DNA from: Flavobacterium lindanitolerans
Lineage (GTDB): Bacteria; Bacteroidota; Bacteroidia; Flavobacteriales; Flavobacteriaceae
Assembly (NCBI RefSeq): GCF_002846575.1
Contig: NZ_PJND01000009.1
Span: forward strand, 186,001-250,000
Reading direction: 5' to 3'
DNA: 64,000 nt
In this document: positions 20,220 to 28,575 of the stretch, piece after piece
How the letters are laid out: the number at the start of each line of letters is the position of its first letter
Position numbering within the stretch: the first letter of the stretch is position 1
Program-made: the position numbers and the translations under genes
Notes under the pieces: generated by a model
Database searches by the model: none
Told to the model about the DNA's origin: nothing
What the model saw: only the letters and a program-made list of their open reading frames with translations

Positions 20220-20552
20220 ATGAACGAAGAATATAAAAACAAATGGATATCACAATTAAAGAAAGGAACGCTTTCTTTTATTGTGCTGAGTATTCTTAAT
20301 AAGGATAAAGAATATTACGGATATGACCTCATTAGTGAGATTAAAAGAATAACAGACATTGATATTGCCGAGGGAACTTTATATCCTTTGCTTATCAGGC
20401 TGAAGAATGAAAATCTGGTAGAACACAACTGGGTAGAACAGCCGTCAGGCATTCCCAGAAAATATTACAGAATTACAAAAGAAGGAAAAGCTACAATAGC
20501 ACAAATGAAAGCCTATTGGGACAATCTGAACCAAACTATCAATTCAATTTAA
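20220..20552 (+). CDS. PadR-family transcriptional regulator
   Basis: 110 aa winged-helix regulator. Motifs: KGTLSFIVLSIL, YYGYDLISEI, and IAEGTLYPLLIRLKNENLV, the PadR recognition region, followed by PRKYYRITKEGKA. I choose ATG 20220 over the in-frame ATG at 20187, because the added residues would be encoded by the promoter itself. The stop is 2 nt before the next gene's ATG. PadR proteins of this short type usually repress their own operon, which here includes the membrane protein and the serine hydrolase. Confidence 0.88.
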   Translation: MNEEYKNKWISQLKKGTLSFIVLSILNKDKEYYGYDLISEIKRITDIDIAEGTLYPLLIRLKNENLVEHNWVEQPSGIPRKYYRITKEGKATIAQMKAYWDNLNQTINSI

Positions 20553-20554
20553 TC

Positions 20555-21151
20555 ATGAAATTTCAAGAAATCACATTTACAGATACGAATGCCCAAAGAT
20601 TATATAAAGACTATATAGGCAGGGTCAAACATGCAGTAAAAGACCTAAATAAAGAAAACCAGCACGAAACGCTATTGGAAATAAACAGTCACATTTATGA
20701 AGCTTTTACAGTTTCAAAAACCAATGAAGTGGAAAGCCTGCTTGATATTTTTGACAAACTCGGACGTCCGGAAATTTTCCTGAAAGAACTGGTAGCAGAA
20801 AAAAGACTGGAAGAAGCCACAAAGACATTCAACCCCATAAAAATAATAAAGGCGCTCTTCCTTAATATTACCAACGGAATAAAATACATCATATTTTTGC
20901 TGTTGTACCTGTCTTTATTCTCATTCCTCTTTTTGATTTTTGCTAAAATCATTGACCCTGAAAATGTTGGTTTCTTCTATCGTAACAACGATATTTTCGT
21001 ATTGGGAAAAATAAGCAGTTCTTCTGTCAATTACCAACAATATGAGCAATTGGGTAATTGGTTTATTCCAATAATGGCTGCTTCGGCATTTATCTTATAC
21101 ATCATCATAACATTTCTCCTAAAACTTTCTAAACGATTAAAAAACAAATAA
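20555..21151 (+). CDS. PadR-linked membrane protein (HAAS/DUF1700-like)
   Basis: 198 aa. A cytosolic N-terminal half (about 1-100) with KDYIGRVKHAVKDL and SLLDIFDKLGRPEIFLKEL fits the HAAS-type signalling domain often encoded next to PadR. Two membrane helices follow (about 108-132 and 165-187), and the C-terminus is KLSKRLKNK. ATG 20555 is preferred over 20516, which overlaps the PadR gene. It may transmit an envelope signal or serve as the PadR partner (inference). Confidence 0.7.
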   Translation: MKFQEITFTDTNAQRLYKDYIGRVKHAVKDLNKENQHETLLEINSHIYEAFTVSKTNEVESLLDIFDKLGRPEIFLKELVAEKRLEEATKTFNPIKIIKALFLNITNGIKYIIFLLLYLSLFSFLFLIFAKIIDPENVGFFYRNNDIFVLGKISSSSVNYQQYEQLGNWFIPIMAASAFILYIIITFLLKLSKRLKNK

Positions 21152-21153
21152 AT

Positions 21154-22467
21154 ATGAAATTTAGCTTATTAGCCACCTGCTTTTCTTTATGTATAGCTAC
21201 AGCAACTTTTTCCCAGTCTTTTGACAGCAAAAAACTAGACCGTTATCTGGAAACACTGGAAAACCACCACAAGTTTATGGGAAGTGTGGCCATTTCAAAA
21301 AACAATGAGATAATATATACCAAAACTGTGGGTTTTCAGAATATTAAAGACAAAACAAAAGCAGACAATAACACCGTATACAGGATTGGTTCTATATCCA
21401 AAACATTTACAGCCGTTTTGGTACTCAAGGCAGTGGAGCAAAAAAAAGTCAGTTTAAATACAACAATAGACAAATTCTTTCCGTCTATTGCCAATGCAAA
21501 AAAAATAACCGTTGAAAATTTATTAAACCACAGTAGCGGAATTGGAAGCTTTACAGATAATGCGGATTATATTTCCTGGCATACCCAACCAAAATCCGAA
21601 AAAGAAATGCTGGAAATTATAACAAAAACAGGAAGCGATTTTGAACCCGATACAAAATCGGCCTACAGCAACTCAAATTATGTACTGCTTTCGTATATCC
21701 TGGAACACATTTATAAGAAAAAATATTCCGAAATTCTTACCTCTTACATAATTAAACCTTTACAGTTAAAAAATACATACTTCGGGCATTCTCTAAATAA
21801 TACTCACGAAGCCATATCCTATACATTTTCCACCGACTGGGATCTTCAGCCTAATACAGATGCTTCAATTCCTATGGGAGCAGGTGCCATACAAAGCAAT
21901 ACGGCTGATTTGGTTAAATTCAGTGATGCCTTGTTCAATGGGAAAATTATCAATAAGGAAAGCATCGTAAAAATGAAAACCTTAAAGAACGATTATGGTT
22001 TGGGCCTGTTTGATTATACATTTGAAAACCATGCAGGAATTGGACATGACGGTGCAATAGACGGATATAAATCCATCTTCACAAATTTTGAAAATGACAA
22101 AATGAGTTATGCCATTACTTCTAATGCAACTAATTATAAGCTCGACCTGATAACAAATATTGTCAAAAGCGCCGCTTTTGGTAATGCTTACGAAATTCCA
22201 GAATTTAAAGCCATCCATATTACACCCGAAGAACTGGAGGCTTATACAGGAGTATATTCGGATGAAGGGCTACCTTTCAAAATAACCATCGCAAGGCAAG
22301 AAAACAGGATTAGTGCGCAGGCTACAGGTCAGGCACCACTTCCTTTAGAAGCCACAGACAAAAACGTTTTCACTTTTGACAAGGCCGGCATCCAACTGAC
22401 TTTCAAGTCAGATGCAAAAATGATATTAAAACAATCCGGCAGAGAAATCGAATTAAAAAAAGAATAA
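21154..22467 (+). CDS. Exported serine hydrolase (beta-lactamase / class C PBP fold)
   Basis: 437 aa with a signal peptide (ATCFSLCIATATFSQ). Catalytic motifs: SISK (SxxK, around residue 88), YSNSNY (YxN, around 168), and GHDGAIDGYKS in place of KTG. A C-terminal lipocalin-like segment follows about 350 (YTGVYSDEGLPFKI). Such enzymes hydrolyse D-amino-acid peptides or esters; the substrate is not deducible. It starts 2 nt after the membrane protein stop, completing the PadR operon. Confidence 0.85.
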   Translation: MKFSLLATCFSLCIATATFSQSFDSKKLDRYLETLENHHKFMGSVAISKNNEIIYTKTVGFQNIKDKTKADNNTVYRIGSISKTFTAVLVLKAVEQKKVSLNTTIDKFFPSIANAKKITVENLLNHSSGIGSFTDNADYISWHTQPKSEKEMLEIITKTGSDFEPDTKSAYSNSNYVLLSYILEHIYKKKYSEILTSYIIKPLQLKNTYFGHSLNNTHEAISYTFSTDWDLQPNTDASIPMGAGAIQSNTADLVKFSDALFNGKIINKESIVKMKTLKNDYGLGLFDYTFENHAGIGHDGAIDGYKSIFTNFENDKMSYAITSNATNYKLDLITNIVKSAAFGNAYEIPEFKAIHITPEELEAYTGVYSDEGLPFKITIARQENRISAQATGQAPLPLEATDKNVFTFDKAGIQLTFKSDAKMILKQSGREIELKKE

Positions 22468-22499
22468 AACTCCCCTATTTAGGCATAGATGGTCCAAAT

Positions 22500-22531
22500 A
22501 AAAAAGGTGTAGAAAAATCTACACCTTTTTT
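22500..22531. terminator. Bidirectional terminator
   Basis: Stem AAAAAAGGTGTAGA / TCTACACCTTTTTT with a 4-nt A loop, between the convergent serine hydrolase (+) and E1 dehydrogenase (-) genes. Confidence 0.9.
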
Positions 22532-22544
22532 ATTGTAATATATT

Positions 22545-24521
22545 TTAATAAGCCATCAACTCTTTCAAAGCTTCTTCAAAACGTCCCTTCGATAAGAATT
22601 GATCTTCCAATGCTTTTGTAAATGGAATTGGAGAATCTAAGCTTGATACGCGTTTTACCGGCCCGTCAAGATATTCAAAACAATTTTCCATAATCATGGC
22701 AGAAATATCGCTGGCAACACCGCCAAACATCGTATCTTCCTGAAGAATAATTGCTTTTCCTGTCTTTTTTACAGAAGCATAAATCGCTTCCGTATCTAAT
22801 GGCTGTAATGTTCTTAAATCTAACAAATCAGCAGAAATTTCCGGATTCTTAGCCAAAGTTTCCAAAGCCCAATGTACGGCAGCTCCAAAAGCAATGATTG
22901 TTACATCTTTACCTTCTTTCAGCAAAGAAGCTTTTCCCAGCGGAAGTGTGTAGTAATCTTTTGGCACATCCTGATAAATGCTTCTGTACAATAGTTTATG
23001 TTCAAAAAACAATACCGGATTCGGGTCATTAATAGAAGTATTCAAAAGTCCTTTGGCATCATACGGAAAAGCAGGATAAACCACTTTTAATCCAGGTGTT
23101 TTTGTAAACCATGCTTCATTAGTCTGTGAGTGGAAGGGTCCTGCCTGAGTTCCACCGCCACAAGGCATTCTTACCACTACATCTGCTTTTTCCAGCCAAC
23201 GGTAGTGTGATTTAGCCAAAAGGTTTACAATCGGATTAAAACCTGTTGATACGAAATCTGCAAACTGCATTTCTACAATAGCCTTATGTCCGTTAATTGA
23301 AAGTCCCATTCCGGCAGATACCACAGCACTTTCACATATAGGCGTATTGATAATCCTTTCTTTTCCAAATTGTGCTACAAAACCGTCTGTAATCTTAAAA
23401 GCACCTCCATATTCTGCAATATCCTGTCCCATGATAACCAGATTTTTATGGCGTTCCATAGACTGTTTCAAACTATTAGAAATGGCATCAATAAGGCGAA
23501 TATTTATCTTTTTATCTGAAGGAGTAACTTCTTCAAAATCATAAGGTTTGTAAACATCATTTAACTCTTCTTCATAAGTAGCTGTAATTTCAGGTTCGGC
23601 TTGCACCATGGCCCAATTCTCATCAATTTCCTTTTTAATTTCAGAACGGATTTCATCATCTTGTTCCTGTGTAAGCACTCCCGCTTCTGAAAGAAATTTT
23701 CTGTAATTATCTACCGGGTCTTTAATAGCCCACATATCCATTAATTCCTGTGGTACATATTTGGTGCCACTGGCCTCTTCATGGCCCCGCATTCTGAAAG
23801 TTTTAAATTCCAGCAAAACCGGTCTTGGATTTTCAATCATCGAAGCCTTCAGTTCTGATAGCTTGGTAAAAACTTCTAAAATATTATTTCCGTCAATAAT
23901 ATGCGACTCCATTCCGTAACCTATACCTCTATCAGCAAGATTCTCACAACGGTATTGCTCGTTGGTTGGTGTCGAAAGTCCGTAACCATTATTTTCAATT
24001 ACAAACATCACAGGCAATTCCCATACCGAAGCAATATTCAATGCTTCGTGGAAATCTCCTTCGCTGGTAGCGCCTTCACCAGTAAACACAGCCGTAACTT
24101 TTCCGTTCTTTTTTAATTTGTTAGCCAGGGCAATTCCATCGGCAATTCCCATCTGAGGACCCAAATGCGAAATCATTCCTATAATCTTATATTCCTGTGT
24201 TCCGAAGTGAAATGAACGATCGCGTCCTTTAGTAAATCCGTTAGCCTTTCCCTGCCATTGCGAAAATAATCGGTAAAGTGGAATGTCTCTTCCTGTAAAA
24301 ACGCCAAGGTTTCTGTGCATTGGAAGGATATATTCATCCTTATCCAAAACAGCAGTAACACCACATGCTATTGCCTCCTGCCCGATTCCGGAAAACCATT
24401 TGGAAACTTTTCCCTGGCGGATAAGAATCAGCATCTTTTCTTCAATCAATCGGGGCTTTAAAATTCTTTTATATAAATCTAATAATTGTTCGTTGGTTAG
24501 GTTTTTTCTGTCGAAATTCAT
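22545..24521 (-). CDS. 2-oxoacid dehydrogenase E1, fused alpha and beta subunits
   Basis: 658 aa from the ATG at 24521; the longer open frame to 24698 would cross the promoter and add Cys-rich sequence unlike the family. The N-terminal half (to about 330) is the E1 alpha domain: GIGQEAIACG, the thiamine-diphosphate loop GEGATSEGDFHEALNIASV, and RMRGHEEASGT. The C-terminal half is the E1 beta transketolase-like domain: MGQDIAEYGGAFKITDG, CESAVVSAGMGL, MQFADFV. Bacteroidota carry this fused form, usually assigned to branched-chain 2-oxoacid (or pyruvate) decarboxylation. E2 and E3 genes are not local. Confidence 0.88.
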   Translation of the reverse strand: MNFDRKNLTNEQLLDLYKRILKPRLIEEKMLILIRQGKVSKWFSGIGQEAIACGVTAVLDKDEYILPMHRNLGVFTGRDIPLYRLFSQWQGKANGFTKGRDRSFHFGTQEYKIIGMISHLGPQMGIADGIALANKLKKNGKVTAVFTGEGATSEGDFHEALNIASVWELPVMFVIENNGYGLSTPTNEQYRCENLADRGIGYGMESHIIDGNNILEVFTKLSELKASMIENPRPVLLEFKTFRMRGHEEASGTKYVPQELMDMWAIKDPVDNYRKFLSEAGVLTQEQDDEIRSEIKKEIDENWAMVQAEPEITATYEEELNDVYKPYDFEEVTPSDKKINIRLIDAISNSLKQSMERHKNLVIMGQDIAEYGGAFKITDGFVAQFGKERIINTPICESAVVSAGMGLSINGHKAIVEMQFADFVSTGFNPIVNLLAKSHYRWLEKADVVVRMPCGGGTQAGPFHSQTNEAWFTKTPGLKVVYPAFPYDAKGLLNTSINDPNPVLFFEHKLLYRSIYQDVPKDYYTLPLGKASLLKEGKDVTIIAFGAAVHWALETLAKNPEISADLLDLRTLQPLDTEAIYASVKKTGKAIILQEDTMFGGVASDISAMIMENCFEYLDGPVKRVSSLDSPIPFTKALEDQFLSKGRFEEALKELMAY

Positions 24522-24560
24522 AATAGTTACGAAAAGGTTTGCGCAATTTTTTAGCTCGCC

Positions 24561-24568
24561 CAAAAGTA
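24561..24568 (-). promoter_or_regulatory. Candidate -7 box of the E1 gene
   Basis: On the minus strand TACTTTTG matches TAnnTTTG, 39 nt before the ATG at 24521. This supports that start over the one at 24698. Confidence 0.5.
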
Positions 24569-24652
24569 TAAAAAAATAACAGCATAAACTCTTAATGTTA
24601 CAGAATTTTCTATTGTTAATAACTTTTGAAATTAAATTCTCAAAATAATCTA

Positions 24653-24660
24653 TACATTTG
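24653..24660 (+). promoter_or_regulatory. Candidate -7 box of the 2OG oxygenase gene
   Basis: TACATTTG matches TAnnTTTG, with an upstream TTTG at 24625-24628 (24-nt spacing, a little long). The ATG at 24714 follows by about 53 nt. Confidence 0.45.
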
Positions 24661-24713
24661 TGATAACAAGGCTTGACGCCTAGCAAAGTTATTAACATAT
24701 ATTTTTAAAGAGT

Positions 24714-25664
24714 ATGCAAAATATTCCTAGTGTTGACTTGCGTGATTTCCTTTCGGACGACCCGAAACGTAAACAAAAATTTGTAAATGAAATCGGAAAA
24801 GCTTTCGAAGACATAGGCTTCGTAGCATTAAAAGGTCATTTTTTAGATGACAAACTTGTAGATGAGCTGTATGGCGAAATCAGAAATTTCTTCGCCCTGC
24901 CATTAGAAACCAAAAGCAGTTATGAAATCCCTGGTATTGGAGGACAGCGTGGTTATGTTTCCTTTGGAAAAGAACACGCTAAAGGGAAAAAAGAAGGTGA
25001 TTTGAAAGAATTCTGGCACTTTGGTCAGTATGTAGATAAAAATTCAAGATGGGCTGAAGAATATCCTGACAATGTTGAGGTTAAAGAATTACCTCGATTT
25101 AATGAAGTAGGAAAAGAAGCCTTCCAAATGCTGGAAAAAACAGGAATTTATGTATTGAGAGCATTGGCATTACACTTAGGTCTGGACGAATTCTATTTCG
25201 ACAAATATGCTGAAGAAGGAAATTCAATCTTACGCCCTATCCACTACCCACCAATTACGCAAGAGCCGGAAAATGCTATCCGCGCCGCAGCACATGGCGA
25301 TATTAATCTGATTACTTTATTGATGGGCGCTCAAGGCCGCGGACTTCAGGTGCAAAACCACAATGGCGACTGGATTGATGCTATTGCAGAACCAGACGAA
25401 CTGGTAATCAATGTAGGCGATATGCTTTCAAGACATACCAATAACAAACTAAAATCTACCATTCACCAGGTAGTCAATCCTCCAAGAGAATTATGGGGAA
25501 CTTCCCGTTATTCCATTCCGTTTTTTATGCACCCGGTAAGCGATATGCGTTTGGACTGCCTTGAAAACTGTATCGATGAAGAAAATCCAAAATTATACGA
25601 AGACATTTCAGCCGGAGAATTCCTGCACGAACGTTTGGTTGATTTGGGATTAATCAAAAAATAA
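24714..25664 (+). CDS. 2-oxoglutarate/Fe(II) oxygenase, isopenicillin N synthase family
   Basis: 316 aa. Conserved features: N-terminal VDLRDFLSD and GFVALKGH, RGYVSFGKEHAKG, the iron site AHGDINLITLL (HxD) with the distal His in KSTIHQVVNPP, and the 2-oxoglutarate-binding RYSIPFF (RxS). The family hydroxylates or desaturates small molecules. This subtype is widespread in Bacteroidota and its substrate is not known to me. It is divergent from the E1 gene, with separate promoters in the 192-nt gap. Confidence 0.85.
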   Translation: MQNIPSVDLRDFLSDDPKRKQKFVNEIGKAFEDIGFVALKGHFLDDKLVDELYGEIRNFFALPLETKSSYEIPGIGGQRGYVSFGKEHAKGKKEGDLKEFWHFGQYVDKNSRWAEEYPDNVEVKELPRFNEVGKEAFQMLEKTGIYVLRALALHLGLDEFYFDKYAEEGNSILRPIHYPPITQEPENAIRAAAHGDINLITLLMGAQGRGLQVQNHNGDWIDAIAEPDELVINVGDMLSRHTNNKLKSTIHQVVNPPRELWGTSRYSIPFFMHPVSDMRLDCLENCIDEENPKLYEDISAGEFLHERLVDLGLIKK

Positions 25665-25687
25665 GTTTTACATTTATACTTTATTAG

Positions 25688-25717
25688 AAAGACATTGAGT
25701 TTTGCTTGATGTCTTTT
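25688..25717 (+). terminator. Probable terminator after the oxygenase gene
   Basis: AAAGACAT (25688-25695) pairs with ATGTCTTT (25709-25716) around a 13-nt loop, followed by a T-rich tract. Confidence 0.6.
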
Positions 25718-25762
25718 TGATTTTTTACAATACAAGATATTAGCCATGTAAATTTAAATGTT

Positions 25763-26152
25763 ATGGAAACGAATGAACTGCTCCACAAGGAATTGACTGG
25801 AGATATCCTAAAACTATATTACGAAGTTTATAATGAATTGGGATATGGCTTTTTGGAAAGAGTTTATCAAAATGCTCTCTTTTATGAACTGAAATCCAAC
25901 GGTTTTAAAGTTGAAGCCCAAAAAAGGATTCCGGTTTATTATAAAAACATGATTGTTGGGGACTATTTTGCTGACCTGATAGTAAATGACAGTGTAATTT
26001 TAGAATTAAAAGCAGTAGAAAGCTTAACAAAAGAACACCATTATCAGATTATAAACTATCTGCGAGGAACAGAATGTGAAGTCGGATTAGTCCTGAATTT
26101 TGGAAGAAAAGTCCAATTCATGCGCCGAGTTTATGAGAATTATAAAAAATAA
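25763..26152 (+). CDS. GxxExxY family protein
   Basis: 129 aa. The naming motif is GYGFLERVY near residue 30, followed by FYELKSNGFKVEAQKRIPV, VGDYFADLIVNDSVILELKAVESL (the D...ExK core of a PD-(D/E)xK nuclease-like fold) and a C-terminal INYLRGTECEVGLVLNFG. Members are small and occur in many copies in some genomes; activity is unproven. The last ~35 codons plus the downstream sequence are repeated four more times in the following 670 bp, which is discussed under findings. Confidence 0.88.
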   Translation: METNELLHKELTGDILKLYYEVYNELGYGFLERVYQNALFYELKSNGFKVEAQKRIPVYYKNMIVGDYFADLIVNDSVILELKAVESLTKEHHYQIINYLRGTECEVGLVLNFGRKVQFMRRVYENYKK

Positions 26153-26818
26153 AATCCGCGAATACTAGTGTCATCCGCATTATCCGCGTTCAATAAAACA
26201 GAATTAGATTATAAATTATCTAACAGGAGGAGAATATGAAATCGGATTAATACTGAATTTTGGCAAAAGCCCGATTCATGCGCCGAGTTTACGAAAATCA
26301 TAAAAAAAATCTGCGAATATCAGCGTCATCCGCCTTATCCGCGTTCAATAAAACAGAATTAAATTAAATTATATAATAGGAGCAGAATATGAAATCGGAT
26401 TAATACTGAATTTTGGCAAAAGCCAATTCATGCGCCGAGTTTACGAAATTATAAAAAATAAAATCCGCGAATATCAGCGTCATCCGCCTTATCCGCGTTC
26501 AATAAAACAGAATTAAATTATAAATTATATAACAGGAGCAGAATATGAAACCGTATTAATACTGAATTTTGGCAAAAACCCGATTCATGCGCCGAGTTTA
26601 CGAAAATCATAAAAATAAATCCGCGAATATCAGCGTCATCCGCCTTTATCCGCGTTCAATAAAACAGAATTAGATTATAAATTATCTAACAGGAGCAGAA
26701 TATGAAACCGTATTAATACTGAATTTTGGCAAAAGCCAATTCATGCGCCGAGCTTACGAAATTATAAAAAATAAAATCCGCGAATATCAGCGTCATCCGC
26801 CTTATCCGCGTTCAATAA
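26045..26818 (+). repeat. Tandem array of ~155-bp units derived from the GxxExxY 3' end
   Basis: Five copies of a segment ending in CCGCGAATATCAGCG...CCGCGTTCAATAAA occur, with that landmark at 26156, 26311, 26465, 26621 and 26778 (periods 155, 154, 156, 157). Unit 1 is the true gene end. Units 2-5 contain recognisable but broken versions of the C-terminal codons. Units 2 and 4 share a one-base shift (CCCGATTCATG), and units 3 and 5 share CCAATTCATG and lack the GxxExxY stop, so the array alternates A-B-A-B. Unit 5 ends 8 bp before the SUI1 ATG. Confidence 0.9.
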
Positions 26819-26826
26819 ACACCGTT

Positions 26827-27159
26827 ATGGATTTACATGACCAATTAAAAAAACTATTCCCAGATCATCAACCGTCTGAAGAAATCGAAGAAACTGAAAG
26901 CGAACCAAAAGAACTTTGGGTCCAGACCGAGCCCATGATTTGCAAATTCGAAAAAAGAAAAGGAAAACCAACTACCATCATCGAAGGTTATACCGGTTCG
27001 GACGACGATTTCAAAATTCTAGCGAAAGAATTAAAAACAAAATTAAGCGTAGGCGGTACATTCAAAGACGACTCAATTATCATTCAGGGAGATTACCGTG
27101 ACAAAATAATGACCATCCTTAAAGAAAAAGGCTTTAAGGTAAAACGTGTTGGCGGATAA
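26827..27159 (+). CDS. SUI1/eIF1-family translation factor (YciH-like)
   Basis: 110 aa from ATG 26827. The C-terminal SUI1 domain (about 40-110) includes KRKGKPTTIIEGYTGSD, LKTKLSVGGTFKDDSIIIQG and a basic end KGFKVKRVGG, all typical of bacterial YciH, which affects start-codon selection. The N-terminal 40 residues are acidic (PSEEIEETESEPKE). An in-frame ATG at 26743, inside the last repeat unit, would add 28 residues encoded by repeat DNA. I consider that extension non-native because residues before MDLHDQLKK resemble the GxxExxY tail. Confidence 0.85.
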   Translation: MDLHDQLKKLFPDHQPSEEIEETESEPKELWVQTEPMICKFEKRKGKPTTIIEGYTGSDDDFKILAKELKTKLSVGGTFKDDSIIIQGDYRDKIMTILKEKGFKVKRVGG

Positions 27160-27244
27160 CCCCACTCCTAACAAATAAAACAATTTAACAACTGGCTTTT
27201 TCACTCAGCGGCTTAGCCACTATAAAACTTAGAAACTCAAAAAA

Positions 27245-28117
27245 ATGATACAATCTTCAGAATTAATATTAAACCCTGACGGTAGCGTCTATCACCTGAA
27301 TTTAAAACCAGAACATATTGCCAATGACATTATTTTCGTTGGCGACCAGAATCGCGTTGAAAAAATTACACAGTTTTTTGATTCCATAGAATTTTCAACA
27401 CAAAAAAGAGAATTTAAAACCCAGACAGGTATCTTTAAAGGAAAAAGAATAACAGTAATGTCAACCGGAATCGGTCCTGACAATATTGACATCGTAGTTA
27501 ACGAACTAGACGCGCTTGTCAACATCAACCTGGAAACCCGTCAACCAAAAGAAGAACTGACTTCATTAAACATCATCCGAATAGGAACATCGGGCTCATT
27601 GCAGAAAGATATTCCGGTAGACAGCTTCGTTATGTCTAAATATGGATTAGGATTGGACAATATGCTCCGTTCCTACAAAATTGACCGGATTACAGAGGAA
27701 GCTTTAGGTGAAGCCTTCCTGCTTCATACCAACTGGGATATCCGAAAAGGAAAACCATATGTGGTACGATGCAGTGAAAAACTGGAAAAACTAATTGAAA
27801 GTGACCGAATTTTCAAAGGAATTACTGCAACAGCCGGTGGATTCTACGGCCCTCAAGGCAGAGTCCTGCGTCTTGAAATACAGGACCCGGAATTGAACAA
27901 CAAAATGGACAATTTCAATTTCAACGACAACAGGATTACCAACCTTGAAATGGAAACGGCTGCTATTTATGGCCTGTCGGCACTGCTCGGACATAATGCT
28001 TTATCGTTAAATGCCATCATTGCCAACCGTGCAAGTGGTACTTTTAGTGAAGACCCATACAAGGCTGTAGACGAATTAATTGCATATACGTTAGACAAAT
28101 TGGCAAACAACTCCTAA
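27245..28117 (+). CDS. Nucleoside phosphorylase (uridine/purine phosphorylase family)
   Basis: 290 aa. PNP/UDP superfamily signatures: VGDQNRVEKI, STGIGPDNIDIVVNEL, RIGTSGSLQ (phosphate site), and NLEMETAAIYGLSALLG (ribose/base site with EMExA). It splits nucleosides with phosphate for salvage. The base preference is not resolved; the overall pattern is closest to uridine phosphorylase. The stop overlaps the DinB ATG by one base, starting a tight operon. Confidence 0.85.
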   Translation: MIQSSELILNPDGSVYHLNLKPEHIANDIIFVGDQNRVEKITQFFDSIEFSTQKREFKTQTGIFKGKRITVMSTGIGPDNIDIVVNELDALVNINLETRQPKEELTSLNIIRIGTSGSLQKDIPVDSFVMSKYGLGLDNMLRSYKIDRITEEALGEAFLLHTNWDIRKGKPYVVRCSEKLEKLIESDRIFKGITATAGGFYGPQGRVLRLEIQDPELNNKMDNFNFNDNRITNLEMETAAIYGLSALLGHNALSLNAIIANRASGTFSEDPYKAVDELIAYTLDKLANNS

Positions 28118-28575
28118 TGTTGCAGGAAGTAATTCTTAAATTCGAAGAACTGCTGGTCGAAAATCTTGATTACTTTAAGAATACCGACAAGCACGTTTTA
28201 GAATTCAAACCTGAAAACAAATGGTCTAAAAAGGAAATATTAGGCCATCTGATTGATTCAGCGGTTCACAATCTGGTTCGGTTTACGGAAATACATTATG
28301 CTCCAAAACCTTATCAATACAGAACATACAATCAGGAAGATCTGGTCAGTATTTGTCAATATCAGTCAGCCGACAGTAATGAGTTAATCCAGCTCTGGCT
28401 TTCATTGAACAAGCAAATACTCAGGATTTTCAAATCGGTTGACAGTGAAGCATTGCATTATGAAATTGAACTGAATGACAAATCCATCATCAACCTGCGT
28501 TTTTTAATGAGTGATTATGTTGCCCATTTAGAGCATCATATAAAACAAATACAAAATAACCGTTATTCAACATGA
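28117..28575 (+). CDS. DinB family protein
   Basis: 152 aa four-helix-bundle protein. Typical features are a helix with WSKKEILGHLIDSAVHNLVRF (first His ligand) and a C-terminal YVAHLEHHIKQI with further His ligands, giving the three-histidine metal site of the DinB/YfiT superfamily. These proteins are often thiol-S-transferases using bacillithiol or mycothiol. A bshA gene at 39458-40588 shows that bacillithiol is plausible here. The reaction is not known. Confidence 0.8.
   Translation: MLQEVILKFEELLVENLDYFKNTDKHVLEFKPENKWSKKEILGHLIDSAVHNLVRFTEIHYAPKPYQYRTYNQEDLVSICQYQSADSNELIQLWLSLNKQILRIFKSVDSEALHYEIELNDKSIINLRFLMSDYVAHLEHHIKQIQNNRYST

Noticed and set aside
24522..24698. N-terminal extension of the E1 dehydrogenase to 24698
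   Set aside because: It is Cys/Phe-rich, unlike the family, and crosses the predicted promoter; ATG 24521 fits the family start.
26045..26818. CRISPR array
   Set aside because: The units are ~155 bp with no short constant repeat and unique spacers, and no cas gene is near.
26743..26826. Longer start of the SUI1 protein at 26743
   Set aside because: The added 28 residues come from repeat unit 5 and resemble the GxxExxY tail, so they are probably not native, though they remain in frame.
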